In this document: in pieces, positions 26,330-34,920 of the stretch
Layout: each line of letters opens with the position of its first letter
Numbering within the stretch: position 1 is the first letter of the stretch
Assembly (NCBI GenBank): GCA_015152565.1
Contig: SUTT01000007.1
Span: forward strand, 1 to 62,561
Origin: Cyanobacteria bacterium SIG27
GTDB taxonomy: Bacteria; Cyanobacteriota; Vampirovibrionia; Gastranaerophilales; Gastranaerophilaceae
DNA: 62,561 nucleotides
Direction of reading: 5' to 3'
Program-made: the position numbers and the translations under genes
The notes under the pieces: generated by a model
Databases searched by the model: none
What the model saw: the letters and a program-made list of their open reading frames with translations, nothing else
Told to the model about the DNA's origin: nothing

Positions 26330-26511
26330 TGAGCGAAATTATTTCAAAAACCATTAAAATAATTTCTCCTGATATGCCACCAAAAGTTAATTTTATCGAA
26401 AAAGAAATAATCAAAAATAACATCGAACCTCTAAGATGGGCTATTGTTGATGTTAATGAAAACGAATTAACTATTTCTGTTAGTGGGAGAATTTTAAATG
26501 CATCTAATTGA
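26326..26511 (+). CDS. Small conserved-looking protein between CNT and tatD
   Basis: The frame encodes 61 residues. Its ATG overlaps the transporter stop (ATGATGA) and its end overlaps tatD by 14 bases. The sequence is balanced and non-repetitive (IDK-like charged helices, then LRWAIVDVNENELTISVSGRIL, a beta-like end). Coupling on both sides and lack of an alternative gene in this gap argue that it is translated. No family is recognised. A start at the second ATG (26329) is equally possible. Confidence 0.6.
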   Translation: MMSEIISKTIKIISPDMPPKVNFIEKEIIKNNIEPLRWAIVDVNENELTISVSGRILNASN

Positions 26512-27256
26512 TACACATGCTCATATTGATATGCTATCTGACCCAGAGAAAGGGATTATTGAAGCAAGAGAAGCAGGAGTAAAAGAAATTATTATTCCAA
26601 GTGCATCTGAAGATAGCTTTGAAAATATATTAAAACTTTGCGATAAATTTGATGATATTTATGCGACATTAGGAGTTCATCCGGAGGATTGTGAAAAGTT
26701 TAGTGACAACACTGCAAAAAAAATAATGGATTTAGCTCAGCACAAAAAAGTGGTTGGAATTGGCGAAATTGGGCTAGATTATCACTATACAAAAGAAAAT
26801 AAAGATATTCAAAAGCGTGTTTTTAAAACCCAACTTGAAATAGCAAAAATTTTAAATTTGCCTGTAGTAATCCACGATAGAGAAGCACATTTTGATACAT
26901 TAGAAATTTTAAAAGATTCAGGCTTAAAAAAAGTTTTACTTCATTGCTACTCCGGAAGTGTTGAATTTATGAAACAATGCACAAAACTTGGCTATAAAAT
27001 CGCACTTGGAGGCGTTGTTACTTTTAAAAATGCAAAAGAACCCAAAGAAGTAGCGATGACAATTGAATTAGAAAATCTTATGCTTGAAACGGATTGCCCT
27101 TATCTTGCGCCACATCCATTTCGAGGACAAGAAAATTCGCCAAAATTTATCGGCTTTGTGGCTAAAGAAATTGCTAATTTGAGAAATATACCTTATGATA
27201 GTGTTGTATTACAGACTAGCCAAAATGCTAGAGAATTTTTTAATATAAATAGATAA
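26498..27256 (+). CDS. tatD: TatD-family metal-dependent DNase
   Basis: This 252-residue protein is a TIM-barrel hydrolase of the TatD family, which acts on DNA ends. The metal motif is IDTHAHID (His7, His9), followed by GEIGLDYHY with the Glu ligand, PVVIHDREA, LLHCYSGS and LETDCPYLAPHPFRGQ with the last Asp. All key residues are present. It is translated from a frame overlapping the small upstream gene. Confidence 0.94.
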   Translation: MHLIDTHAHIDMLSDPEKGIIEAREAGVKEIIIPSASEDSFENILKLCDKFDDIYATLGVHPEDCEKFSDNTAKKIMDLAQHKKVVGIGEIGLDYHYTKENKDIQKRVFKTQLEIAKILNLPVVIHDREAHFDTLEILKDSGLKKVLLHCYSGSVEFMKQCTKLGYKIALGGVVTFKNAKEPKEVAMTIELENLMLETDCPYLAPHPFRGQENSPKFIGFVAKEIANLRNIPYDSVVLQTSQNAREFFNINR

Positions 27257-27272
27257 ACAAAGGGAGAATATA

Positions 27273-27539
27273 ATGAGCCAACAAACACCGCAACAGATAC
27301 AAGGTCAAATCGCAACAAGAACAGCGCTTTTGGTTTTCTGTAAAGATATGGCAAGTCCAATGGTACTTTATTTTGATAACGCTCAAAAAATTTATGACGA
27401 TTTAAGAGCTTTGATTAATTCAACAGAAGTAAAATTAGTTGAATTTGAACCAATTGGACCTATCAAAAAAGCTACAATTTTATCAGACAGAATTGTCGGC
27501 GTTGCTCTTCAAGAAGAAAGATATATTGTTCAAGAGTAA
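27273..27539 (+). CDS. Hypothetical 88-residue protein
   Basis: This small protein has a polar Gln/Thr start (MSQQTPQQIQGQ) followed by a compact alpha/beta-like sequence with VLYFDNAQKIYDDLRALINS and a C-terminal VGVALQEERYIVQE. It has a good ribosome binding site (AGGGAG) 16 bases after tatD and sits eight bases before tlyA, so it is part of the operon. No family is recognised and no signal peptide is visible. Confidence 0.72.
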   Translation: MSQQTPQQIQGQIATRTALLVFCKDMASPMVLYFDNAQKIYDDLRALINSTEVKLVEFEPIGPIKKATILSDRIVGVALQEERYIVQE

Positions 27540-27547
27540 TCAAATAA

Positions 27548-28330
27548 ATGGCTAAAAAAAGATTAGATTTAATTTTATTTGAACACGGTTTTTTTGAAAC
27601 AAAAAGCTCTGCAAGCGCCAATATTTTAGCGCATAACGTTAAAATCGATGGCAAAATTGTTTCAAAAGCAGGCGAAATGTTTGATGAAGCAGTTTTATTT
27701 GATGAAGAGAAACCTGTTTTAATTGAAATTGACTCCATTCCTTACGTTTCAAGAGGCGGATTAAAGCTTGAAGGTGCCATTAAAGCTTTTAATATCGATT
27801 TAAAAGATAAAATCTGCATCGATATGGGCGCTTCAACAGGTGGCTTTACAGACTGCATGCTTCAATTTGGAGCAAAGTTTGTCTATGCTCTTGATTGTGG
27901 ATATAATCAACTTGCTTGGAAGTTAAGAAATGACGTGCGTATTAAATCAATCGAAAAAATAAACGTTAAAAATTGCAGTTTTTTTGATGTTTATGAAAAA
28001 GAAAATATGCCACAAGAAGAACTTCCAGAATTTATGAGCATGGATTTATCTTTTATTTCTATTAAAAAAGTTCTCGAAAATTGCAAAAATTTAATTAGAA
28101 ACGACGCAACTGCTGTTCTTTTAATTAAACCGCAATTTGAAGCAGACAGAGCTGACATCGAAAAAGGTGGCGTTGTAAAAGATGAAAAAGTAAGAAAAAA
28201 AATCATAAAAGATATTGAAACTTTTTGCTCATCAATCGGTTTTAAAACTCTTGGAGTGATTGAAAGTCCAATTCAAGGGGCAAAAAGCAAAAATACTGAA
28301 TATTTAATTTATTTAAAGAGGGAAAATTAA
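27548..28330 (+). CDS. tlyA: TlyA-family rRNA methyltransferase
   Basis: This 260-residue protein has an N-terminal S4 RNA-binding domain (KKRLDLILFEHG...VKIDGKIVSKAG) and an FtsJ-like SAM-binding domain. The SAM motif is DMGASTGGFTDCML at about 97, then YALDCGYNQL and the MDLSFIS and LIKPQFEA motifs that carry the catalytic residues. TlyA relatives methylate ribose in 16S and/or 23S rRNA and some are described as haemolysins. The stop overlaps the next start (TAATG). Confidence 0.93.
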   Translation: MAKKRLDLILFEHGFFETKSSASANILAHNVKIDGKIVSKAGEMFDEAVLFDEEKPVLIEIDSIPYVSRGGLKLEGAIKAFNIDLKDKICIDMGASTGGFTDCMLQFGAKFVYALDCGYNQLAWKLRNDVRIKSIEKINVKNCSFFDVYEKENMPQEELPEFMSMDLSFISIKKVLENCKNLIRNDATAVLLIKPQFEADRADIEKGGVVKDEKVRKKIIKDIETFCSSIGFKTLGVIESPIQGAKSKNTEYLIYLKREN

Positions 28331-29586
28331 TGCCAAGCGTTATAGATAGTTTAAATTTAATCAGCAAAACAATGGAAAATATTCTTGATTTTGTTGCTCA
28401 TGACGAAGTATTAGCAGATGATTTTAGACAATATCTTGAAATTAATAACATTGAAATTGAAACAGAACGTGAGTTTAATAATGTTATTATCCAATATATG
28501 CTTGATATGAAAATGCAAAACGGTTTAAGGGTTTTAGAATATTATCGAAGAAATAATAAAACTTACGATGAAATAATTTCAGCCTTACAAGAATCAATTT
28601 GTTCTGTTTTCAAGGTAAATAAAGTTTTATCAAATGCTTATGAAACAACTTGCCTAACTTCAAACACTGAAATGACTTTAATCCCTATGGTTAAAATGAG
28701 CCATTTAAAACAAATTGGAAGATTTGATTATATAAGCGCTAGAGTTATTGAGCTTGATAATGTTCAATATATTCTTGAAATTTACGATGTGATTTCAGAG
28801 TTTGATGTATATAAAGCAACAATTGAAGCTATTAAATATATGCTTCAAAACCCCAAAATTGCCCATTATAAAAATGAAGAAAAAAGACTTGAACTCGAAA
28901 AAAGTGTTGAAAATTTTTATGAAAAATTTAATGAATATTTTAAAAGCGAATTTGTAATTACAACAAATAAAAAAATTGATAATTTAATTGAAGCTTTTAA
29001 TAATTATCGCCTAACAAACGAAAAAACAGACTATAGTAATTTAATCGAAGAAAATGAAGCTAAAAAATATCTAAAAATTGATGAGCTAAATTGCTCAGAC
29101 AACACTTTTATGGAAACAGCTGTTGGTGGCTTTTCAACTCACAAAGAAATTTATGACGTTGCTCTTTGGATTGATAAAAAGCGTGGATTATATATTATTC
29201 CATTTTTAAAAACGTTTTTTAATTGCTTTGAAAGCGACATTGAAAACAGTGCTGATTGCATTAAAGAATTTTTAACAAGTGACAAAATTCCTCCAAGTGT
29301 GATTAAATTTGTTGCTTCAAAATATAAAAACTTTTTTGATATAGTAAATAAAAATTTAGGAACAAATTTTTCAAACATCGAAGAAGTAATGTTCAACACA
29401 AAAGCAGCTTATATTGATAGTGGTGTATTTTCACCTGTTAGTGTGTTATTTAATTCTGATTTATTTTCTACAATTCTACACTTTGAAAAGCAGGAAAATG
29501 AACTCAAAGAAAATGAACCAAAAAGAAACGAGCTTTGTCCATGCGGTTCTGGATTAAAATATAAAAAGTGTTGTGGCAAAAATTAA
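28330..29586 (+). CDS. SEC-C motif protein of unknown function
   Basis: This 418-residue, mostly helical acidic protein ends in a SEC-C zinc-binding motif, ELCPCGSGLKYKKCCGK, with Cys ligands in CxC...CC order. In SecA this motif binds SecB and ribosomes. In other proteins it is often an adaptor. The long N-terminal part has no recognised domain and is rich in Asn, Glu, Lys and Ile. It is coupled to tlyA through a one-base overlap. The end of its frame overlaps an alternative, rejected start of the thioredoxin gene. Confidence 0.78.
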   Translation: MPSVIDSLNLISKTMENILDFVAHDEVLADDFRQYLEINNIEIETEREFNNVIIQYMLDMKMQNGLRVLEYYRRNNKTYDEIISALQESICSVFKVNKVLSNAYETTCLTSNTEMTLIPMVKMSHLKQIGRFDYISARVIELDNVQYILEIYDVISEFDVYKATIEAIKYMLQNPKIAHYKNEEKRLELEKSVENFYEKFNEYFKSEFVITTNKKIDNLIEAFNNYRLTNEKTDYSNLIEENEAKKYLKIDELNCSDNTFMETAVGGFSTHKEIYDVALWIDKKRGLYIIPFLKTFFNCFESDIENSADCIKEFLTSDKIPPSVIKFVASKYKNFFDIVNKNLGTNFSNIEEVMFNTKAAYIDSGVFSPVSVLFNSDLFSTILHFEKQENELKENEPKRNELCPCGSGLKYKKCCGKN

Positions 29587-29629
29587 AAATTTATGCTATA
29601 AAAGAGAAGTAAAAAATAAGGAGTTTAAA

Positions 29630-30142
29630 ATGTCTGAAGATACAATTCAAAAACTTGAAAAAAAATCTTGCAATAAATTAGCAGTATTAGTGCTAGTTTC
29701 TTTGTTATTTTCAATTCTATCACTAGCTACATCCGTATTTACTTTAGTTAATGGTAGCGTAGGCAGCGAAAAGAAAGTTGTAATTTCAAAACAATATGAC
29801 AAAGGTAAAAGCTTAGAAAAAGCTTTAGAAACTAAAAAACCAACAATCGTATTTTTCTACACTGACTGGTGTGGTTTCTGCCAAAGATTTGCACCAACAT
29901 ACCATAAAATTTCTAAACACAAAGACATTAAAAAGAATTTTGCAGTTGCTTATGTAAACTGTGAAGATGCTAAAAATTCAACTTTAATGTCTGAATATGG
30001 TATTCAAGGCTTCCCAACAGTTTATGTTCTAGATGGCAAAGGCAACAAAGAACAAATTGGAAACCAAATGCTATTTAACGATGACACTGTTGAAACAGTA
30101 GTTAAAAAAGCAATGGAAATAGCAAAAATTGAAACAAAATAA
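29630..30142 (+). CDS. Membrane-anchored thioredoxin-like protein
   Basis: The ATG at 29630 is chosen because AAGGAG lies seven bases upstream. The longer frame from 29573 would overlap the SEC-C gene and has no such site. The protein has 170 residues with a cytoplasmic start, one hydrophobic anchor (about 18-45) and a thioredoxin fold. The redox motif is DWCGFCQRFAP (Cys81, Cys84) and the cis-proline segment is GIQGFPTVYVLDGKG. It probably handles disulfide exchange on the outer face of the inner membrane. A terminator follows directly. Confidence 0.9.
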   Translation: MSEDTIQKLEKKSCNKLAVLVLVSLLFSILSLATSVFTLVNGSVGSEKKVVISKQYDKGKSLEKALETKKPTIVFFYTDWCGFCQRFAPTYHKISKHKDIKKNFAVAYVNCEDAKNSTLMSEYGIQGFPTVYVLDGKGNKEQIGNQMLFNDDTVETVVKKAMEIAKIETK

Positions 30143-30145
30143 ATT

Positions 30146-30171
30146 AAAAAGGGCTTTCAAAAGCCCTTTTT
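30146..30171. terminator. Bidirectional terminator
   Basis: AAAAAGGGCTTT-CA-AAAGCCCTTTTT lies between the convergent thioredoxin and DUF4127 genes. Its right end touches the stop codon of the minus-strand gene. Confidence 0.88.
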
Positions 30172-31573
30172 AATTAACTAAAATTCTAATTTCAAATGAC
30201 CTATTCCAAGGCAAGGAGTAGGTTATTTTATTTGGATAATAATCCAAAAATTCACAAATTTTTTGAGCATAATTATTAAGCTCGGTTTCTTTTTCTAATA
30301 ATGCTTTTTTAAACTCGGGCGCAGATTCTCTAACAAATTTTCTTGAAATTGCTTGATAAGCCCAATCGTCAAGAAATCTTATAAGTTGAATTTTTAAAAA
30401 GGCTTCGTGATTATATGAATTATTTTTTATAGCTAAAAATTTTACTATAGCAACAAATATAGTACAACCAAGCGTATTAGCGCTTGTGTTATATCCACAA
30501 TAACCAAAATAATTATCAATATTTTGCTTTAAAAGCTGATTGATAAATTCATTATCAGCCCCATTGGCGTTATTAACATCTGCAATAAAATAAGAATTGT
30601 TGGGAAAATTTATTTTTTCTTTCGTGAAGTTTATTTTATCCCCTAAAACCAAATCACCCTGTTCAAATTCAAAATTATTAATCAATAAACTTAAATCAGG
30701 ATTGTTAATATCAAGTTTTAATCCGGCAAGCTCCATTTGAGCTAAAGCACAATTTTTAATTGAAATATCTTCGTATTTTGAAATTTTATTGATTGATTTT
30801 TCTTCTATAAAAATCGGATTAATTTTAATTTCATGATTATAACTTAGTGCCCTTGAAATCAATGAAAGAGGAATTTCATCTGCCCCTGTTTTAATTTTAG
30901 CGTTTTTAATATTTTGCTTTTCGATAATATTTTCAAATTCAAGCGCTTCTTTAACATTTAAGCCAAACTGCGCACAATCATCTTTTGATAAAATTAACGT
31001 ATCAAAAAAGCCCTCTTTAGCCCATTTTAGATAGATTTTATTAATTTCAAAATTTCTTTTTCTTGTATCTAAATAATCGTTTAAAATTTCAGATGGAATT
31101 GTATTATGAACGCAATTGTAAGTCTGCTCAACTTCAGTTTTATGAAGATAATAAGACCAATCAAAAATTCTTTTGCCCCATTGTGCCCAATATTCTTTTT
31201 CTTCTTCATTAATATTATTGTTTGAAATTCGCATAATTGAAGAAAAAGCAAGGATTTTTTTGGCTTTTTTCGAAGCTAATTCTTTAAATTTTTCAATTCG
31301 ATTTTTAATTTCATTTAAACTATCACTACATCTTCGAGAAGATACCAATCCACCATAGGCAACTGTATCAAGAGAAACAATTAAATAGTCAACATCATTG
31401 TCTAAATTTTCAACAAAAGCAAATAATCTTTCGACATTTGATTGCGTAGTTAAACCGCCTAAATCTTTCAACTCCGGCAGAAATAATTGAATATCATTGT
31501 CAATTGCCAAAGTATCAGATATTAAATCATAACAAATTGGTCTATTATCAATTGGAATTACTGCAATTTTCAT
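30170..31573 (-). CDS. DUF4127 family protein
   Basis: This 467-residue protein is recognised from the DUF4127 pattern: IAVIPIDNRPICYDLI at the start, the LFLPELKDLGG segment, and DYLIVSLDTVAYGGLVSSR at about 60-80, plus LSKDDCAQFG and GADEIPLSLISRA further on. The family is uncharacterised; the conserved Asp, Asn and Arg residues suggest a hydrolase-like or sugar-related enzyme. No signal peptide is seen. It follows leuA by seven bases on the same strand and probably shares its transcript. Confidence 0.8.
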   Translation of the reverse strand: MKIAVIPIDNRPICYDLISDTLAIDNDIQLFLPELKDLGGLTTQSNVERLFAFVENLDNDVDYLIVSLDTVAYGGLVSSRRCSDSLNEIKNRIEKFKELASKKAKKILAFSSIMRISNNNINEEEKEYWAQWGKRIFDWSYYLHKTEVEQTYNCVHNTIPSEILNDYLDTRKRNFEINKIYLKWAKEGFFDTLILSKDDCAQFGLNVKEALEFENIIEKQNIKNAKIKTGADEIPLSLISRALSYNHEIKINPIFIEEKSINKISKYEDISIKNCALAQMELAGLKLDINNPDLSLLINNFEFEQGDLVLGDKINFTKEKINFPNNSYFIADVNNANGADNEFINQLLKQNIDNYFGYCGYNTSANTLGCTIFVAIVKFLAIKNNSYNHEAFLKIQLIRFLDDWAYQAISRKFVRESAPEFKKALLEKETELNNYAQKICEFLDYYPNKITYSLPWNRSFEIRILVN

Positions 31574-31580
31574 AAAAATC

Positions 31581-33101
31581 CTATTTTAATAAGTTTAGTG
31601 CATTGAATATTGCCTTAACGTTTGCTTGCGGAGTTGATGTATCAATTGCACGAGCAATAATTGTGTTGTTATTATTGTCTAATATTGATATTTCACTCAT
31701 CGCACGAGCTGATGAACCATCTTTATCGCCATCTAGTGAATATTGCTTATAATGTTCTAATTTTACTTCAAAACCAAGCTTTTTAAGCCCATTTAAGCAA
31801 GCATCCAATGGACCATTTCCACTGCCAATAACTTCTTTTTGTTCTTTTTTATAATTGAAAAATAACCCAAATACGCCTTTTTCAATCGGTTTAAATGAAA
31901 TAAGCTCAAAATCGCCTTTAATATCGCATATTTTATCAAAATAAAGTTCTAAGATTTCATCGTTTGACAATTCCCCTTTGTTTTCAGCCAATGCTTTTGC
32001 AAAAGGTGTTAGATAAATCGACTCTTGGATTGTAATTGGATATTTAAGAGCTTTAATAATATCATGAATTGCAGTTTTTCCGCTTTGAGAAGTGAAACCA
32101 ATTTTTTCATCATCAAATCTTCCAATTAAAGTTGGGTGAATTGGGCGATATGCTCCAAAATCCATCTCTTTTGTTTTAATTGCACCATCTTGATGAATTC
32201 CTGAGCGATGAGCTAAAGCTTCAGGACCGATTAAAGGAGCTTTTTCATAAATTTTCACTTTAGACATTTGAGAAATAGTTAAAGCTGTTTCATAAATTTT
32301 AGATAAATCAATATCTAATTTAATTCCGCAATTATGAAGTGCAATTGCAACTTGATTAAAATCAGTGTTTCCTGCACGCTCTCCTAAACCATTTAAACAA
32401 CATTCAAGCTGAGTTGCACCTGCAAAAAAGCTCTCAGCAGTTGTTGCTGTAGCCATTCCAAGGTCGTTATGGTTATGAACAGAAATTACAACATAATCAG
32501 GCAAGGCTTCTTTTACTTTTTTAACCATTTCAACAAAAACGCTTGGGCGATATCTTTCGACTGTATTTGGTAGATTAATTGTTGTTGCGCCTTTTTCAAC
32601 CACTTTTTTTAGTGTTTCAATTACAAAATCAAGATTAGATGAGCAATCTCCAAAATGTTCAACTGAAAATTCTATATCAAAATTTTTACCCATTTCTTTA
32701 ATTTTAGCTGCCGCATATTCAACTGCTTCAATTGCAATATTAGCAACAACATCAGATTCTTTATTTAAAACATATTGCATGTGAAATGGAGATAAAGTGA
32801 TAAATGTATGCAATCTTGCACACTTTGCGTCTTTTATAGCATCAAGCGCTCTGTTGATATCATTTTTATTTGCACGAGCCAAAACAGACACAAGTGTTTT
32901 TTCATTTGCTCTTGAAGCCAAAGTTTTACAAGAATCAAAATCCATTTGAGAAGAAGCTGGAAAACCAAGCTCAATAGCGTTAATTCCGAGTTCAACAATC
33001 TTATCAAATATGACAATTTTCTCATCTAAACTCCATGGTTTTTTTAATGATTGATTGCCATCTCTTAGGGTGATGTCATAAAAAAATGGTCTTCTTTGCA
33101 T
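31581..33101 (-). CDS. leuA: 2-isopropylmalate synthase (LeuA family)
   Basis: The protein has 506 residues. The TIM-barrel start is YDITLRDGNQSLKKPW, with the metal-binding Asp and the catalytic Arg. VISVHNHNDLGMATATT holds the His pair and GLGERAGNTDF is the family signature. The C-terminal regulatory domain (from about 390) ends in NNNTIIARAIDTSTPQANVKAIFNALN, the region that binds leucine in LeuA. It condenses 2-oxoisovalerate with acetyl-CoA at the start of leucine synthesis. Citramalate synthase is an alternative. Other leu genes are not nearby. Confidence 0.88.
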   Translation of the reverse strand: MQRRPFFYDITLRDGNQSLKKPWSLDEKIVIFDKIVELGINAIELGFPASSQMDFDSCKTLASRANEKTLVSVLARANKNDINRALDAIKDAKCARLHTFITLSPFHMQYVLNKESDVVANIAIEAVEYAAAKIKEMGKNFDIEFSVEHFGDCSSNLDFVIETLKKVVEKGATTINLPNTVERYRPSVFVEMVKKVKEALPDYVVISVHNHNDLGMATATTAESFFAGATQLECCLNGLGERAGNTDFNQVAIALHNCGIKLDIDLSKIYETALTISQMSKVKIYEKAPLIGPEALAHRSGIHQDGAIKTKEMDFGAYRPIHPTLIGRFDDEKIGFTSQSGKTAIHDIIKALKYPITIQESIYLTPFAKALAENKGELSNDEILELYFDKICDIKGDFELISFKPIEKGVFGLFFNYKKEQKEVIGSGNGPLDACLNGLKKLGFEVKLEHYKQYSLDGDKDGSSARAMSEISILDNNNNTIIARAIDTSTPQANVKAIFNALNLLK

Positions 33102-33279
33102 AAACTTAATATCCTTGCTAATTTGAAAAATCTATTTTTTTGTTATACTAAATTTTAGACGATAATTTAATTAGTCGTCAAGCGTGTATATAATGTAAAA
33201 AAATGTTAAACATATAAGCTAAAATAGCAAAATTATTCATTGACCATCTTTATTATATTGAGTTTTTAAAAGAGAATTT

Positions 33280-33912
33280 ATGAAAGTTAACAGCATTAAT
33301 CAACAAACAAATAAACAAAATTTTAAAGGCAAAGATAATGTCTTTCAAAAAACCGTAAAATTTATTGCCGACAAACCAAAAACAATCGCAATGCTAGCAG
33401 GTTCATCTGTTGTAGCACAAAAAATCGTTATGTCAGGTTCAGAAGCAATTGTTGGACCAATTATGGATGTTGGGATTGGTCAAGCTATAACAAAAGTTAC
33501 AAACGAAAAAGATGGCAGAACTAACGATAGTTCAAAAGCACAAGCCATAAGAACATTCGCTCAAGCAACAGGTGGTACAATTGTTGGCGTTGCAGTTCGT
33601 TTAGCTTGTATCGGGGCTGCTACTGCCGCTATCACTGCTGCTTGCGCTAAAGGTGGCGGAAAAATTGCCGAAGAAGTTGCAAAAAAAATTAATCCTGAAA
33701 ATTTAAATCCTGAAAAATTAGTTGATAAATATGGATTTGACAAAAAAATGACAGATTGGGGCAAAAGCATTGGCGGAGCTTTGGCTATCGTTGTTATGCT
33801 TGTAACTAATTTTTTAATTGATGCTCCATTTATCAATTGGATTAATGGAAAAGTTACTCAAATGATTGATAAAAAAGCAAACAATCAAGAACAAACAAAG
33901 GAGGCTAAATAA
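33280..33912 (+). CDS. Membrane protein with N-terminal NFKG motif
   Basis: This 210-residue protein starts MKVNSINQQ and has NFKG at residues 14-17. Hydrophobic or Ala/Gly-rich segments lie at about 35-60, 103-130 and 165-185. A charged linker (EKDGRTNDSSK) and a basic polar tail complete it. No family is recognised. Its stop overlaps the next start (TAATG), so the two proteins are made together and may form one membrane complex. Confidence 0.72.
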   Translation: MKVNSINQQTNKQNFKGKDNVFQKTVKFIADKPKTIAMLAGSSVVAQKIVMSGSEAIVGPIMDVGIGQAITKVTNEKDGRTNDSSKAQAIRTFAQATGGTIVGVAVRLACIGAATAAITAACAKGGGKIAEEVAKKINPENLNPEKLVDKYGFDKKMTDWGKSIGGALAIVVMLVTNFLIDAPFINWINGKVTQMIDKKANNQEQTKEAK

Positions 33913-34655
33913 TGGCTGACTTTTCTTCAAAAATAGGAAATTTTATCGGTAATTTCAATCCAGATCCTAAAAAAGCAGGTAAAATTTTATTAGTTTTAAA
34001 TGTTCTTGGTATGATTTCAGCTGCCGTAACAAACACTTTTGCTGCTGCAGTAGATAAAAATACTTCTGCCAAAGATAAAAAATTCTTAGTTCCAGCAGGT
34101 GCTGTAACCGGTTTTGCAAATATCGGAATTTATTATGCAATGACCGATAAAATTATTGACAAATTAAAGGAATCAGTAAATCCTATAATTGAAAACATGA
34201 AAAAAGACGGCTCACTAGATACCAAAGCCAAAGAATTAGCTCTAAAAACAATTGATAAAGCCGAAAAAGGTTTTATGGGAACCGGATTGTTTAAAAAACA
34301 AGATGATATAGTTCAATCAATGAAACAAAATCTTTTTGAAAATGGTGACACTTCAAAAAATATCACCGAAGCCGCAAGAACATTATATAAAGACAGCACA
34401 ACAGCTGCAGCTGGCGTTGCAGGAGCATTCTTTGGTGCTGTTGTTGGTTGCGCAATTTTAACTCCAATCATTCGTGATGTTAGTGCTTATCTTATTCAAA
34501 AAGTAAGAGAAAAAAATAACCCAGAATTAAAAGAACAACCATATAAGCCATATTTTCAACCAACCACTCTTGATAGTTCAAGATATGGCAAAAAACAACC
34601 ACTTTCAATGAAAAGCTATATGGCTCAAACAGGTGGCAGCAATTTAAAAATTTAA
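33912..34655 (+). CDS. Membrane protein paired with the NFKG protein
   Basis: This 247-residue protein has a short polar start (MADFSSKIGNFIGNF), hydrophobic segments at about 22-45 and 55-75, a charged helical middle (85-155) and a strongly hydrophobic Gly/Ala segment (about 160-185). The C-terminus is polar. No catalytic motif or known domain is seen. It is translationally coupled to the upstream membrane protein through a one-base overlap and followed by a terminator. Confidence 0.72.
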   Translation: MADFSSKIGNFIGNFNPDPKKAGKILLVLNVLGMISAAVTNTFAAAVDKNTSAKDKKFLVPAGAVTGFANIGIYYAMTDKIIDKLKESVNPIIENMKKDGSLDTKAKELALKTIDKAEKGFMGTGLFKKQDDIVQSMKQNLFENGDTSKNITEAARTLYKDSTTAAAGVAGAFFGAVVGCAILTPIIRDVSAYLIQKVREKNNPELKEQPYKPYFQPTTLDSSRYGKKQPLSMKSYMAQTGGSNLKI

Positions 34656-34667
34656 ACTTAATATTTT

Positions 34668-34698
34668 AAAAAGGTTTGTTTAATAACAAACCTTTTTA
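34668..34698. terminator. Bidirectional terminator
   Basis: AAAAAGGTTTGTTT-A-ATAACAAACCTTTTT forms a stable stem between the membrane-pair genes and yidD, which converge here. The right end overlaps the yidD stop. Confidence 0.85.
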
Positions 34699-34920
34699 CC
34701 ATTTAAACTCATCTGGAACCGGGTCATATCCACCTTCATGGAACGGATGGCATTTTAAAATCCTTTTAATTCCAAGATAAATACCTTTTAGCACTCCAAA
34801 GCGCTCAATTGCTTGATAAGTATATCTTGAACAAGTAGGTTCAAACCTGCAATTTGGCGGAGTCATTTTAGAAAAAAATTGATAAATTTTGATTAATTTA
34901 AGACAAAGTTTTTTAAACAT
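34696..34920 (-). CDS. yidD: Membrane protein insertion efficiency factor YidD
   Basis: This 74-residue protein helps YidC-dependent membrane insertion. The family pattern is complete: an amphipathic N-terminus, then [19 protein letters not shown], and [16 protein letters not shown] near the end. Cys residues sit at the usual positions. The gene starts next to the stop of the ATP-grasp gene. The normal neighbours rpmH, rnpA and yidC are not in the window. Confidence 0.96.
   Translation of the reverse strand: MFKKLCLKLIKIYQFFSKMTPPNCRFEPTCSRYTYQAIERFGVLKGIYLGIKRILKCHPFHEGGYDPVPDEFKW

Noticed and set aside
29573-29629. Longer start of the thioredoxin-like protein
   Set aside because: It would overlap the SEC-C gene, and AAGGAG clearly points to the ATG at 29630.
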